Positions 26,520 to 35,599 of a stretch of DNA of 64,000 nucleotides are shown here, in pieces. The position numbers and the translations under genes were made by a program. Where the stretch lies: assembly GCF_002224125.1 (NCBI RefSeq), contig NZ_NCSM01000057.1:61915-125914 (forward strand), in the 5' to 3' direction. Each line of letters opens with the position of its first letter. Position 1 is the stretch's first letter. The DNA comes from Streptomyces sp. NBS 14/10 (GTDB lineage: Bacteria > Actinomycetota > Actinomycetes > Streptomycetales > Streptomycetaceae). The notes beneath the pieces are model-generated. The model was not told where the DNA came from. It saw nothing but the letters and a program-made list of their open reading frames with translations, and did no database searches.

Positions 26520-27014
26520 GTGAAGCAACTTCGGATCAGGGTGCTGCTCGGGCTGTTCGTCGTGGCCGGTGTGGTGTCATGGGCGGGCGCCCGGCTGTGG
26601 GACACGGTGGGCTCGCTGCCCAGCGTGCCGGTGGCCGCGCCGATCGTGCTGGCCCTGATCGCGGTCGTGCTGGCCGCGACCGCCCTGTCCCTGCGGGCCC
26701 GGCTGCGCGCCCAGCGCGAGCGCCGGCCCGGTGCGAAGGGCGTGGATCCGCTGGTGGCCGCCCGCGCGGTGGTCTTCGGCCAGGCGAGCGCGCTGGTGGC
26801 GGCGCTGGTCTCGGGGATGTACGGCGGGGTCGGGGTGTTTCTGCTGCTGGAGCAGTTGGATGTGCCCGCCCGTAAGGACCAGGCGATCTACGCGGCGGCT
26901 TCGGTGCTGGCGGGGGCGGCCGTGGTCGCCGCCGCGTTCTTCCTGGAGCGGGTCTGCAAACTGCCCGAGGACGACGACACGGGGAACGGGCCGGGCGCTG
27001 CGGCCCGGGCGTAG
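26520..27014 (+). CDS. DUF3180 membrane protein
   Basis: 164 residues from GTG 26520, with GAGGGG upstream. It has four predicted membrane helices (about residues 5-25, 38-58, 78-100, 115-140) and a short basic loop between helices 2 and 3. DUF3180 proteins follow folK in many actinomycetes, including mycobacteria (from memory); the function is unknown. Last gene of the plus-strand folate unit, convergent with folE. Confidence 0.85.
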   Translation: MKQLRIRVLLGLFVVAGVVSWAGARLWDTVGSLPSVPVAAPIVLALIAVVLAATALSLRARLRAQRERRPGAKGVDPLVAARAVVFGQASALVAALVSGMYGGVGVFLLLEQLDVPARKDQAIYAAASVLAGAAVVAAAFFLERVCKLPEDDDTGNGPGAAARA

Positions 27015-27070
27015 CTCGGCACGGCGGCAGCACAGCAGCAGTACGGCAGCGGCAGTAATACGGCGCGCGG

Positions 27071-27676
27071 CTAGCGCGCCATGATGAGGCTCATCGCCTC
27101 GGCGCGGGTCGCCGGGTCGCGCAGCTGACCGCGTACGGCCGAGGTGAGCGTCTTGGCCCCGGGCTTGCGCACCCCGCGCATGGTCATGCACATGTGCTCG
27201 CATTCGACGACCACGATCACACCGCGCGGCTCCAGGATCCGCATCAGGGAGTCGGCGATCTGCGTGGTCAGCCGCTCCTGGACCTGCGGGCGGCGGGCGA
27301 AGACATCGACCAGCCGGGCCAGCTTGGACAGCCCGGTGATCTTGCCGTCGTTGGACGGGATATAGCCGACGTGGGCGACGCCCACGAAGGGCACCAGGTG
27401 GTGCTCGCACGAGGACATCACCTCGATGTCCTTCACCAGCACCATCTCGTCATGGCCCAGGTCGAAGGTCGTGGTCAGGACCTCCTCGGGCTTCTGCCGC
27501 AGCCCCGCGAATATCTCCCGGTAGGCACGGGCCACCCGCCCCGGGGTCTCCCGCAGCCCCTCCCGGTCCGGGTCCTCGCCGACGGCGATGAGCAGCTCGC
27601 GGATCGCCTGCTCGGCGCGCTTTTCGTCGAACACGCCGACGGGGCCCTGGCCGTCCAGCGAGATGGGGTCGGTCAT
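27071..27676 (-). CDS. folE: GTP cyclohydrolase I
   Basis: 201 residues. Makes dihydroneopterin triphosphate from GTP, the entry to folate synthesis. Zinc ligands sit in [10 protein letters not shown] (Cys, His) and CEHMCM (second Cys); [18 protein letters not shown] and [10 protein letters not shown] are family signatures. It is separated from ftsH by a terminator hairpin and faces the other fol genes, so the pathway is split between two convergent units. Confidence 0.97.
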   Translation of the reverse strand: MTDPISLDGQGPVGVFDEKRAEQAIRELLIAVGEDPDREGLRETPGRVARAYREIFAGLRQKPEEVLTTTFDLGHDEMVLVKDIEVMSSCEHHLVPFVGVAHVGYIPSNDGKITGLSKLARLVDVFARRPQVQERLTTQIADSLMRILEPRGVIVVVECEHMCMTMRGVRKPGAKTLTSAVRGQLRDPATRAEAMSLIMAR

Positions 27677-27746
27677 GGAGCTGCCTCGTTCCTCATGCGC
27701 ACCGAAAAGACGTGAAACCTCAAAACGCGAAACCTCAAAAACGCGG

Positions 27747-27787
27747 ATGCCGCGCCCCCCAGGCTACAAACCTGAGGGGCGCGGCAT
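27747..27787 (-). terminator. 12-bp stem hairpin between folE and ftsH
   Basis: Arms 27747-27758 and 27776-27787 (ATGCCGCGCCCC with GGGGCGCGGCAT) plus an inner AGG/CCT pair form a strong hairpin. It lies downstream of ftsH on the minus strand and upstream of the folE start, so it probably ends ftsH transcripts. Confidence 0.75.
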
Positions 27788-27849
27788 TCATTCCGGGTCG
27801 GTTTGGGCCGCTACGGGCCTCTACGGCCCGCGGACGACCCTCCGCCGGG

Positions 27850-29886
27850 TCAGCTCTCGGGACCCGCCTCTTCCGGGCGCTCCGCGCTGTCCTCGGGGGT
27901 GGTGGCCTTCGCGAGACCGGCCGCCGAGGGGGGCTGGGCACCGTTGGCCGGGGCGAGCTCCCGGGGGGAGAGCACCGGCGGGCGGGTGGAGGGCATGCGC
28001 CGCGAGGAACCGGTCCAGGCCGGGCGGGCCGGGCGCCTGACGATCGGGGCGAAGATCTCGGCGATCTCCTCCTTGTTGAGCGTCTCCTTCTCCAGCAGCG
28101 CCAGGACCAGGTTGTCCAGGACGTCGCGGTTCTCGACGAGGATTTCCCACGCCTCGTTGTGCGCGGACTCGATGAGCTTCTTGACCTCTTCGTCGACCAG
28201 CGCGGCGACCTCTTCGGAGTAGTCGCGCTGGTGAGCCATCTCACGGCCCAGGAACGGCTCGGAGTTGTCGGAGCCGAACTTGATCGCGCCCAGCCGCTCG
28301 GTCATGCCGTACTGCGTGACCATCGCGCGGGCGGTGGCCGTGGCCTTCTCGATGTCGTTGGACGCGCCCGTGGTCGGGTCGTGGAAGACGAGCTCCTCGG
28401 CGGCGCGGCCACCCATCATGTAGGCGAGCTGGTCCAGCATCTCGTTGCGCGTGGTCGAGTACTTGTCCTCGTCGGGCAGGACCATGGTGTAACCCAGGGC
28501 CCGGCCGCGGGAGAGGATGGTGACCTTGTGCACCGGGTCGCTGTTCGGAGAGGCCGCCGCGACCAGGGCGTGACCGCCCTCGTGGTACGCGGTGATCTTC
28601 TTCTCCTTCTCGCTCATGATCCGGGTCCGCTTCTGCGGACCGGCCACGACGCGGTCGATCGCCTCGTCCAGGAAGTGGTTGTCGATCAGCTTCTTGTCGC
28701 TGCGGGCCGTCAGCAGCGCGGCCTCGTTCAGCACATTGGACAGATCGGCACCGGTGAAGCCGGGGGTGCGGCGGGCGACGGCCGAGAGGTCGACGTCCGG
28801 AGCGACCGGCTTGCCCTTCTGGTGGACCTTGAGGATCTCCAGGCGGCCCTGCATATCCGGGCGGTCCACGGCGATCTGCCGGTCGAAGCGGCCCGGGCGC
28901 AGCAGCGCCGGGTCCAGGATGTCGGGCCGGTTGGTGGCGGCGATCAGGATGACGCCGCCCTTCACATCGAAGCCGTCCATCTCGACCAGCAACTGGTTCA
29001 GGGTCTGCTCGCGCTCGTCGTGACCGCCGCCCATGCCGGCGCCGCGGTGGCGACCGACGGCGTCGATCTCGTCGACGAAGACGATCGCCGGAGCGTTCGC
29101 CTTGGCCTGCTCGAACAGGTCGCGGACGCGGGAGGCACCCACACCCACGAACATCTCGACGAAGTCGGAGCCGGAGATCGAGTAGAAGGGGACACCCGCC
29201 TCGCCCGCGACGGCGCGCGCGAGCAGCGTCTTACCGGTGCCGGGCGGGCCGTACAGCAGCACGCCCTTGGGAATCTTGGCGCCCACGGCCTGGAACTTCG
29301 CCGGCTCCTGCAGGAACTCCTTGATCTCCTGGAGCTCCTCGACCGCCTCGTCCGCCCCGGCCACGTCCGAGAACGTCGTCTTCGGGGTGTCCTTGGTGAT
29401 CAGCTTGGCCTTCGACTTCCCGAAGTTCATCACTCGGGAGCCGCCGCCCTGCATCTGGTTCATCAGGAACAGGAAGACCACGACGATCAGCACGAACGGG
29501 AGCAGCGACAGCAGGATCCCGACGAACGGGTTCTGCTTCGACGTCGAGACGTTGTACCCGTCCGGGATCCCGCCCTGCTTCTGAGCATTGGCCTGCAAGG
29601 TCCGGGCGATGTCGAGGCCCTGGTCACCGATGTAGGTGGCCTGGAGCTTCCTGCTGCCCGAGATCTTGGCGACGTTGTCCTTGAGCTCGATCTTGATCTT
29701 GTGCTCGTCGCCGGTCGTCAGCTCGGCGGACTGGACCTGGTTCCGGTTGATCGCCTTGACGACCTGGCTGGTGTCCACCGACTTGTAGCCGCCGGACGAG
29801 CCGACGACCTGCATCAACACGACCACGGCGAGGACGGCCAGCACGATCCACATGACCGGCCCACGGAAGTAGCGCTTCACGTCCAT
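27850..29886 (-). CDS. ftsH: ATP-dependent zinc metalloprotease FtsH
   Basis: 678 residues from the ATG at 29886 that gives [13 protein letters not shown]. Two membrane helices flank a periplasmic domain (about residues 8-28 and 110-130). The AAA+ domain follows with Walker A GPPGTGKT, Walker [12 protein letters not shown] and SRH segments, then the protease domain with zinc motif HEGGHA. Degrades misfolded membrane proteins and short-lived regulators. The C-terminal 60 residues are Pro/Ala-rich. The order ftsH-folE with hpt and tilS upstream is the common actinomycete arrangement. Confidence 0.97.
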   Translation of the reverse strand: MDVKRYFRGPVMWIVLAVLAVVVLMQVVGSSGGYKSVDTSQVVKAINRNQVQSAELTTGDEHKIKIELKDNVAKISGSRKLQATYIGDQGLDIARTLQANAQKQGGIPDGYNVSTSKQNPFVGILLSLLPFVLIVVVFLFLMNQMQGGGSRVMNFGKSKAKLITKDTPKTTFSDVAGADEAVEELQEIKEFLQEPAKFQAVGAKIPKGVLLYGPPGTGKTLLARAVAGEAGVPFYSISGSDFVEMFVGVGASRVRDLFEQAKANAPAIVFVDEIDAVGRHRGAGMGGGHDEREQTLNQLLVEMDGFDVKGGVILIAATNRPDILDPALLRPGRFDRQIAVDRPDMQGRLEILKVHQKGKPVAPDVDLSAVARRTPGFTGADLSNVLNEAALLTARSDKKLIDNHFLDEAIDRVVAGPQKRTRIMSEKEKKITAYHEGGHALVAAASPNSDPVHKVTILSRGRALGYTMVLPDEDKYSTTRNEMLDQLAYMMGGRAAEELVFHDPTTGASNDIEKATATARAMVTQYGMTERLGAIKFGSDNSEPFLGREMAHQRDYSEEVAALVDEEVKKLIESAHNEAWEILVENRDVLDNLVLALLEKETLNKEEIAEIFAPIVRRPARPAWTGSSRRMPSTRPPVLSPRELAPANGAQPPSAAGLAKATTPEDSAERPEEAGPES

Positions 29887-29960
29887 CCATACGGGGCGAT
29901 GCCGCCCCGTCCCTCCTGCCACAGTGAGGCACGGCAGCCCTGGAGGGGCGCCTGTGCGTG

Positions 29961-29990
29961 CGGTGTATTGCGGTGTATTAGCGGTGTATG
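29961..29990 (-). repeat. 10-bp direct repeats in the ftsH leader
   Basis: CGGTGTATTG (29961-29970), CGGTGTATTA (29971-29980) and GCGGTGTATG (29981-29990) precede a fourth weak copy (AGCTGTGTAA). A CAGTCT/AGACTG hairpin with an A-rich loop lies at 30005-30022. The 291-bp gap to hpt holds no other gene. Regulatory or slippage origin is open. Confidence 0.7.
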
Positions 29991-30141
29991 AGCTGTGTAA
30001 TCCTCAGTCTCAAAAAAGACTGACCTTCGGACGGTACCCCAGCATTGTCACCCGACGCCGCCGTGGACTGTTAACAAATCCGCCTTCCCCTGCTCCAACG
30101 GCGGGAAACCGCGCCAGGTTCCCAGGCGGTTCCCGCACCAT

Positions 30142-30186
30142 CCGAGAAGGGGCTCAGCCGCCCTCCGGGAAGGGCGCTCAGCCGCC
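30142..30186 (-). repeat. Duplicated hpt terminus with stop
   Basis: 30165-30186 (containing the hpt TGA, 30178-30180) and 30142-30162 are near-identical 21-22-bp copies. On the coding strand both read GGCGGCTGAGC. Confidence 0.88.
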
Positions 30187-30765
30187 GTACACGTGCGGGG
30201 CGAGCGTGCCGACGAAGCGCAGGTTGCGGTACTTCTCGGCGTAGTCGAGGCCGTAGCCGACGACGAACTCGTTGGGGATGTCGAACCCGACCCATTTCAC
30301 ATCGATGGCGACCTTGGCCGCCTCCGGCTTGCGCAGCAGGGTGCACACGTTCAGCGAGGCGGGCTCGCGCGAGCCCAGGTTGGACAGCAGCCACGACAGG
30401 GTCAGGCCGGAGTCGATGATGTCCTCGACGATCAGGACGTGCTTGCCCTTGATGTCGGTGTCCAGGTCCTTGAGGATGCGCACCACGCCGGAGGACTGGG
30501 TGCCCGCGCCGTACGAGGACACGGCCATCCAGTCCATGGTGACCGGGGTGGACAGGGCGCGTGCCAGGTCCGCCATGACCATCACCGCGCCCTTGAGGAC
30601 TCCGACGATCAGCAGATCCTTGCCCGCGTACTCCGCGTCGATCTTGGCGGCCAGTTCGGCCAGCTTCGCGTTGATCTCTTCCTCGGTGATGAGGACCGAC
30701 TTGAGGTCGGTGCCCATGTCCTTGTCGTCCACCCGCGCCACTCTCGTTAGGTTTACCGGCTTCAC
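30178..30765 (-). CDS. hpt: Hypoxanthine phosphoribosyltransferase
   Basis: Salvages hypoxanthine/guanine with PRPP. The PRPP loop is [14 protein letters not shown], with [11 protein letters not shown] (flexible loop) and [16 protein letters not shown] near the C-terminus. Three GTG starts compete. The farthest (30765) lies 12 bp after tilS, while 30732 has a better-spaced GAGAG and leaves the family-typical DDKDMG start. The longest frame is given. Last of the dacB-DUF2342-tilS-hpt group before the ftsH leader. Confidence 0.95.
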   Translation of the reverse strand: MKPVNLTRVARVDDKDMGTDLKSVLITEEEINAKLAELAAKIDAEYAGKDLLIVGVLKGAVMVMADLARALSTPVTMDWMAVSSYGAGTQSSGVVRILKDLDTDIKGKHVLIVEDIIDSGLTLSWLLSNLGSREPASLNVCTLLRKPEAAKVAIDVKWVGFDIPNEFVVGYGLDYAEKYRNLRFVGTLAPHVYGG

Positions 30766-30777
30766 TGGCTGGGCGCG

Positions 30778-31968
30778 TCAGCCCTGCCGGATGACCAGTC
30801 TGCCACCCTCCCGGCGGACCTCCACGCGGCCCGGGAGGTTGAGGGCCCGCTGACCGCGCCAGCCGGTGATCAGGCGGTCCACCTCTTCGATGTGGCGGGC
30901 GAAGAGCGAACCGGCGGGGGCACCCGCGGCGATCGCGGCGCGGCGCAGCACCCGACGGCGGACGGCGGGAGGCAGCGCGTGCAGCCCGACGGCGTCGAGC
31001 TCGACAGCGGCGGGCCCCACAGCGGCGGGCTCGGCGGTACGGGATTCGGCGGCGGATTGGGCGGCGGCCGGCCCCACAGCGGCGGGCTCGGCGGTACGGG
31101 ATTCGGCAGCGGATTGGGCGGCGGCGGGTGCGGCGGGGGCCTCGGCGCCGGCCGGAGCGGCCCCGGCGGGCCGTACATCGGTGCGCACCTCCGCCTCCGC
31201 CCGGGCGGCCCAGGCGTCGAGCGCGTCGGCGTCGTCGCGCGAGAGCTGGGCGGTGCGGGCCAGCGCCTCGACGACGCCCTTGCCGAGGGCCTTCTCCAGG
31301 ATGGGCAGCGCCTCGTGGCGGACCCGGGAGCGGGTGTAGGCCGGGTCCACGTTGTGCGGGTCGTCCCATACGGGCAGCGACTGGGCCAGGCACGCCCGGC
31401 GGACGGTCTGCCGGTCGAGCCGCAGGAAGGGGCGACGGTAGCGGCCGCCCGCCCCGGAGACCTGGGCCATACCGGACAGCGAGCGGATACCGGAGCCGCG
31501 GGCCAGCCCCAGCAGGACCGTCTCGGCCTGGTCGTCGCGGGTGTGGCCGAGCAGCACGGCGACCGCGCCATGGCGCTCGGCCGCGGCGTCGAGGGCGGCG
31601 TAGCGCGCGTCACGGGCGGCGGCCTCGGGGCCGCCGTCCCGGCCGACGGACACGCCGATGCACTCGACCGGCTCGAGCCCGAGCAGCCGCAGCCGCTCGG
31701 CGACCTCGGCCGCGCGCGCCTCGGAGCCGTCCTGCAGACCGTGGTCGACGGTGACCCCTCCGGCGCGCACCCCGAGCTTGGGGGCTTCGAAGGCGAGGGC
31801 GGAGGCGAGCGCCATGGAGTCGGCGCCGCCGGAGCAGGCGACGAGCACCAGGGGCGCCGCGGCGGGGGCGGGGGGCGAGGGCGGCGAGGTCGAGCGGTTG
31901 ACGAGTACGTCGTGGAGGACGCGGCGGACCGCCAGGCGTATCGCGGCGACCGCTGGATGGGGACCCAT
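30778..31968 (-). CDS. tilS: tRNA(Ile)-lysidine synthetase
   Basis: 396 residues. Converts C34 of tRNA-Ile(CAU) to lysidine. The PP-loop ATP-pyrophosphatase motif is [11 protein letters not shown] near residue 45; [22 protein letters not shown] and RPFL(R)LDR are also family features. A 57-bp tandem duplication in the linker after the catalytic domain encodes two copies of a 19-residue [21 protein letters not shown] unit. It is shorter than long bacterial TilS but fits the actinomycete form. Confidence 0.94.
   Translation of the reverse strand: MGPHPAVAAIRLAVRRVLHDVLVNRSTSPPSPPAPAAAPLVLVACSGGADSMALASALAFEAPKLGVRAGGVTVDHGLQDGSEARAAEVAERLRLLGLEPVECIGVSVGRDGGPEAAARDARYAALDAAAERHGAVAVLLGHTRDDQAETVLLGLARGSGIRSLSGMAQVSGAGGRYRRPFLRLDRQTVRRACLAQSLPVWDDPHNVDPAYTRSRVRHEALPILEKALGKGVVEALARTAQLSRDDADALDAWAARAEAEVRTDVRPAGAAPAGAEAPAAPAAAQSAAESRTAEPAAVGPAAAQSAAESRTAEPAAVGPAAVELDAVGLHALPPAVRRRVLRRAAIAAGAPAGSLFARHIEEVDRLITGWRGQRALNLPGRVEVRREGGRLVIRQG
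31013..31126. repeat. 57-bp tandem duplication inside tilS
   Basis: 31013-31069 and 31070-31126 differ by very few bases (for example GGCGGCGG versus GGCAGCGG). The period is 19 codons and keeps frame. The high similarity suggests a recent event. Confidence 0.95.
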
Positions 31969-32146
31969 GTCCGTTTCCCATCTGTCGTTCGAGGGGGTGC
32001 CTCGGGGCCGTTACGAGGGTTTCGTCACACAGAGTTCGTCACGCTGAGTACGTCGATGGTGACAGAAGTGCGCCGTTCCCCGAGCATCGCACGCCTACCC
32101 GTCGCTCACGGTCCCTCGGACGGGTGATTAAGAGGGCATAGCTCCC

Positions 32147-33280
32147 CTATGACTCCGTCCTACGGTGCACCCGCGCGACCCAGTCCGCGGGTTTGCTGAT
32201 CTCCGTTTTGGTCGGAAGCGTGTTCGGAGAGGTCCAGACGCGGTTGAAGCCGTCCATCCCGACCTGGTCCACGACGGACCGTACGAACCGCTCCCCGTCC
32301 CGGTACTGGCGCAGCTTGGCGTCGAGCCCCAGCAGCTTGCGCAGCGCCTGGTCCAGCCGGCCCGCGCCGCTGGCCCGGCGCTTCTGGAACTTCTCGCGGA
32401 TCTCCGCGACGGACGGCACGACCTCGGGCCCCACCCCGTCCATCACATAGTCCGCATGCCCCTCGAGCAGCGACATCACGGCGGTCAGCCGGCCCAGAAT
32501 CTCCCGCTGGGCCGGGGTCTGCACCAGCTCGATGATGCTGGGCGTGCTGCCCTCCCGGTCGCCGTCCGCCTCCGGTCGGCCGCCGCCCAGCGACTGCACG
32601 GCCTCACGGAACCGCTCCAGGAGGGTGGCCGGGTCCACCTCGGTCTCGCCGAGGAAGGCCTGGATCTCGGACTCGATGTGGTCGCGCAGCCAGGGCACCG
32701 CGGTGAACTGCGTACGGTGCGTCTCCTCGTGCAGACACACCCACAGCCGGAAGTCGTGCGGGGCGACGTCCAGCTCGCGCTCGACATGCACCACGTTGGG
32801 CGCCACCAGCAGCAGCCGCCCGCCGCCCGAGGAGGCGGGCAGGTCGCGGCTCGGCGGCGCGAAGGTCTCGTACTGGCCGAGCACCCGGGAGGCCAGGAAG
32901 GACAGCAGCATCCCCAGCTCCACCCCGGTGACCTTGCCGCCGACCGCGCCGAGCACCGCACCGCCCGGCAGCCCTCCGCGCCGCTCCTGCACCTTGCCCA
33001 GCAGCGGCTTCAGCACCTCGCGGAAGCCCGCCACGTTCGCCTTGATCCAGCCCGCGCGGTCCACGACGAGAACCGGGGTGTCCGAGCCCGGTCCGCCCGC
33101 CGGGGCCATTCGGGTGAACGCCCGGACGTGCTCCTCCGACGACTTGGCGTACCGGCGCAGCTCCGCGACGACGGCGCGCGCCTCGTCCCGGCTCACGTCG
33201 GGGCCCGGCCGCACCAGCCGGGTCGCGGTCGCGACCGCGAGGTTCCAGTCGACCATCTCCGCACCACCGATGCTCGTCAT
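32147..33280 (-). CDS. DUF2342 zinc-dependent metalloprotease-like protein
   Basis: 377 residues. The zincin motif HEETH sits in VCLHEETHRTQF near residue 200, with a downstream EGHADYVMDGVG that can supply the third ligand. This family, sometimes labelled F420-biosynthesis-associated, lies beside tilS and dacB in many actinomycetes, including M. tuberculosis (from memory). No signal peptide is visible, so it is probably cytoplasmic. Substrate unknown. Confidence 0.85.
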   Translation of the reverse strand: MTSIGGAEMVDWNLAVATATRLVRPGPDVSRDEARAVVAELRRYAKSSEEHVRAFTRMAPAGGPGSDTPVLVVDRAGWIKANVAGFREVLKPLLGKVQERRGGLPGGAVLGAVGGKVTGVELGMLLSFLASRVLGQYETFAPPSRDLPASSGGGRLLLVAPNVVHVERELDVAPHDFRLWVCLHEETHRTQFTAVPWLRDHIESEIQAFLGETEVDPATLLERFREAVQSLGGGRPEADGDREGSTPSIIELVQTPAQREILGRLTAVMSLLEGHADYVMDGVGPEVVPSVAEIREKFQKRRASGAGRLDQALRKLLGLDAKLRQYRDGERFVRSVVDQVGMDGFNRVWTSPNTLPTKTEISKPADWVARVHRRTES

Positions 33281-33328
33281 GGCTTCACGGTACGTGGCGC
33301 GCGGTCCTTCCGGGAGGCGACGAGGTCA

Positions 33329-34924
33329 TCAGCGGCAGCCGCAGTTCGCGAGTGCGGACGCCATGCGGTCCAGCGCGCGCTGTGCGCCCTGGGGGTCGGT
33401 GGTTCCGTTCGTCATAAACGCGAAGACCAGAAGGCGGCCGTCCGCGTCGACGACGGTGCCCGCGAGCGTGTTGACGCCCGTCAGGGTCCCGGTCTTCGCC
33501 CGGACCACGCCACGGCCGACCGCCTCCTGCGCATAGCGGCCGCGCAGCGTCCCGGTGAAGCCGGCCACCGGCAGACCGGTGAGGACCGAGCGCAGCTCGG
33601 GGTGGTCGGGGTCGGCGGCGCGCACCAGGACCTGGGCGAGCAGGGCCGCGGACACATGGTCGGCCCGGTTCAGGCCGCTGCCGTCGACGATACGGGCGCC
33701 CGACAGCGGCAGCCGGAGCTTGTTCAGCCGGTCCATGACGGCCCGCCCCGCGCCGTCGAAGCTGGCGGGTTCGCCGGCGGCGATGGCGGTCTGCCGGGCG
33801 AGGGCCTCGGCGATGTCGTTGTCGCTGTTGGTCAGCGCCCGCTCGACCAGGGAGGACAGCGGCTGGGAGCGGACGGTGGCGAGCGGCCGCGTCTTCTTCC
33901 CGGCCTTGCCGGCTTTTACGGACCGCGGCTCGCCCTTCACGTCGATCCCGCGGTCGCGCAGCATCGTGGCGAACTCCTCCGCCGCGTCGGCGGCGGGGTC
34001 GTGGGAGCGGGCGGCCGGGCCGTGGTCGCTGTCGTCCAGGCGGCCCTCGTCGACCATGAGGGGGGTGACGGGGGAGATGTTCTCGTTGGGGCCGATCGGG
34101 TGCAGGACCGGGCCGGAGTAGAGCGAGGTGTCGTAGCCCAGCCGGACGCTTTCGGTGCCGCTCTTCTTGAGCGCGGACGCCGTCTTGTCAGCCAGTTTGC
34201 GCAGGCTGGCCGGGGCGTCGGCGCCCTTGGTCTCGCGGGCGGTGAGGGTGGGGTCGCCGCCGCCGACCAGCACGATGCGGTCCTCGTCCTTGGCCTTGCC
34301 CTTCGCGCCGCCCTTCGCACCGTCTCCGTCTCCGCCTCCGTCTCCGGGGGCGATGACGGTGGTCTCGATGCGGTGGTCGGGTCCGAGGGCGGAGAGCGCG
34401 GCGACGCCGGTCGCCAGCTTGATGATCGAGGCGGGCACCGCCTGGGTGTCCGCCTGCGTCCCGTACAGCTGCCGCCCGGTCGCCGAGTCCACGACGGACA
34501 CCGAGCGCGGTTTGCCCAGCGCCCCGTCGTCCAGCAGCGGCTCCAGCGCGTCGGCCAGGCCCGCCCGGGTGGGCTGCGGGACCGCGTCGTCGCCGCTGTC
34601 CGGGGAGGGCGCGACGGCGGCCGTGCCCAGGGGGGCCAGCACCGGCGAGGCGCTGGGCACGGACCGCCCGGGGCCCTCGCCGTGACGCTCGCCACCTGTG
34701 CCGGGACTCCCGGCGGCGCGGGCCCGCTCGGCCGTACGCTGCCCGGAGTCCCACGGCCCGGCCGCGAACACCGTCGCGACCGCCACCACCAGGCCGACGA
34801 CGGCGGAGATCGCCGACAGTCGCCACGTCAGCCGCTGCTCCACCGTGGCGCTCCGCCACCGGCCCGTGGCGCTCTGCCACTGGCTCTGCCACCACCTGAC
34901 CTGCCACGATCTGGCTTCAGGCAC
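33329..34924 (-). CDS. dacB: D-Ala-D-Ala carboxypeptidase/endopeptidase (PBP4 type)
   Basis: 531 residues from GTG 34924 (AAAGGGG upstream). An in-frame start at 34969 would add 15 residues. One N-terminal membrane anchor (about residues 35-55) and a Pro/Ser spacer lead to the class C penicillin-binding domain: SxxK as SIIKLATG, SxN as SDN in [11 protein letters not shown] and KTG as AKTGTL. It trims peptidoglycan peptides outside the cell. A Gly/Asp/Lys low-complexity insert ([19 protein letters not shown]) lies between the first two motifs. Confidence 0.93.
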   Translation of the reverse strand: MPEARSWQVRWWQSQWQSATGRWRSATVEQRLTWRLSAISAVVGLVVAVATVFAAGPWDSGQRTAERARAAGSPGTGGERHGEGPGRSVPSASPVLAPLGTAAVAPSPDSGDDAVPQPTRAGLADALEPLLDDGALGKPRSVSVVDSATGRQLYGTQADTQAVPASIIKLATGVAALSALGPDHRIETTVIAPGDGGGDGDGAKGGAKGKAKDEDRIVLVGGGDPTLTARETKGADAPASLRKLADKTASALKKSGTESVRLGYDTSLYSGPVLHPIGPNENISPVTPLMVDEGRLDDSDHGPAARSHDPAADAAEEFATMLRDRGIDVKGEPRSVKAGKAGKKTRPLATVRSQPLSSLVERALTNSDNDIAEALARQTAIAAGEPASFDGAGRAVMDRLNKLRLPLSGARIVDGSGLNRADHVSAALLAQVLVRAADPDHPELRSVLTGLPVAGFTGTLRGRYAQEAVGRGVVRAKTGTLTGVNTLAGTVVDADGRLLVFAFMTNGTTDPQGAQRALDRMASALANCGCR

Positions 34925-35010
34925 GTCGGACCAGCCCCTTTCGCCACCACACACCTGCGTGGGGGACACTTAATCACCAGACGTATGTGTTGATCATGGA
35001 GGAGCCACCC

Positions 35011-35505
35011 GTGGAGTTCGACGTCACCATCGAGATCCCCAAGGGTTCGCGCAACAAGTACGAGGTGGACCACGAGACGGGGCGCATCCGTCTCGACCGT
35101 CGACTCTTTACTTCGACCAGCTACCCGGCTGACTACGGCTTTGTGGAGAACACCCTCGGCGAGGACGGCGACCCGCTGGACGCGCTGGTCATTCTGGACG
35201 AGCCGACCTTCCCGGGCTGTCTGATCAAGTGCCGCGCGATCGGCATGTTCCGGATGACGGACGAGGCCGGCGGCGACGACAAGCTGCTGTGCGTGCCCGC
35301 GTCCGACCCGCGGGTCGAGCACCTGCGTGATATTCACCACGTTTCGGAGTTCGACCGCCTGGAGATCCAGCACTTCTTCGAGGTCTACAAGGACCTGGAG
35401 CCGGGCAAGTCGGTCGAGGGGGCCAACTGGGTGGGCCGCGCCGAGGCCGAGGCCGAGGTCGAGGCGTCCGTGAAGCGGCTGGAGGCCGCGGGCGGCGGGC
35501 ACTGA
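35011..35505 (+). CDS. ppa: Inorganic pyrophosphatase (family I)
   Basis: 164 residues from GTG 35011, with GGAGGAG 7 bp upstream. Metal-binding signature [20 protein letters not shown] (Asp cluster) and N-terminal [13 protein letters not shown] are typical. Hydrolyses pyrophosphate and pulls biosynthetic reactions forward. Divergent from dacB across 86 bp. Followed by a strong hairpin terminator. The C-terminus has an (EA)n run. Confidence 0.97.
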   Translation: MEFDVTIEIPKGSRNKYEVDHETGRIRLDRRLFTSTSYPADYGFVENTLGEDGDPLDALVILDEPTFPGCLIKCRAIGMFRMTDEAGGDDKLLCVPASDPRVEHLRDIHHVSEFDRLEIQHFFEVYKDLEPGKSVEGANWVGRAEAEAEVEASVKRLEAAGGGH

Positions 35506-35547
35506 GCGTGCCGGCTTTTCTCTTCTTGAGTTGCGCTGAGCCTTAAA

Positions 35548-35589
35548 AGCACAGAGGGCGGACCGGTTTTCCGGCCCGCCCTCTGTGCT
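35548..35589. terminator. Strong bidirectional terminator, 14-bp perfect stem
   Basis: AGCACAGAGGGCGG (35548-35561) pairs exactly with 35576-35589, with a nested CCGG-TTTT-CCGG hairpin inside. It separates the convergent ppa and ThrE-type genes, with short A and T runs flanking. Confidence 0.88.
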
Positions 35590-35599
35590 GTGCGGGGTC

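Noticed and set aside
32165..34993. 942-codon plus-strand open frame
   Set aside because: Antisense shadow of the metalloprotease and dacB genes.
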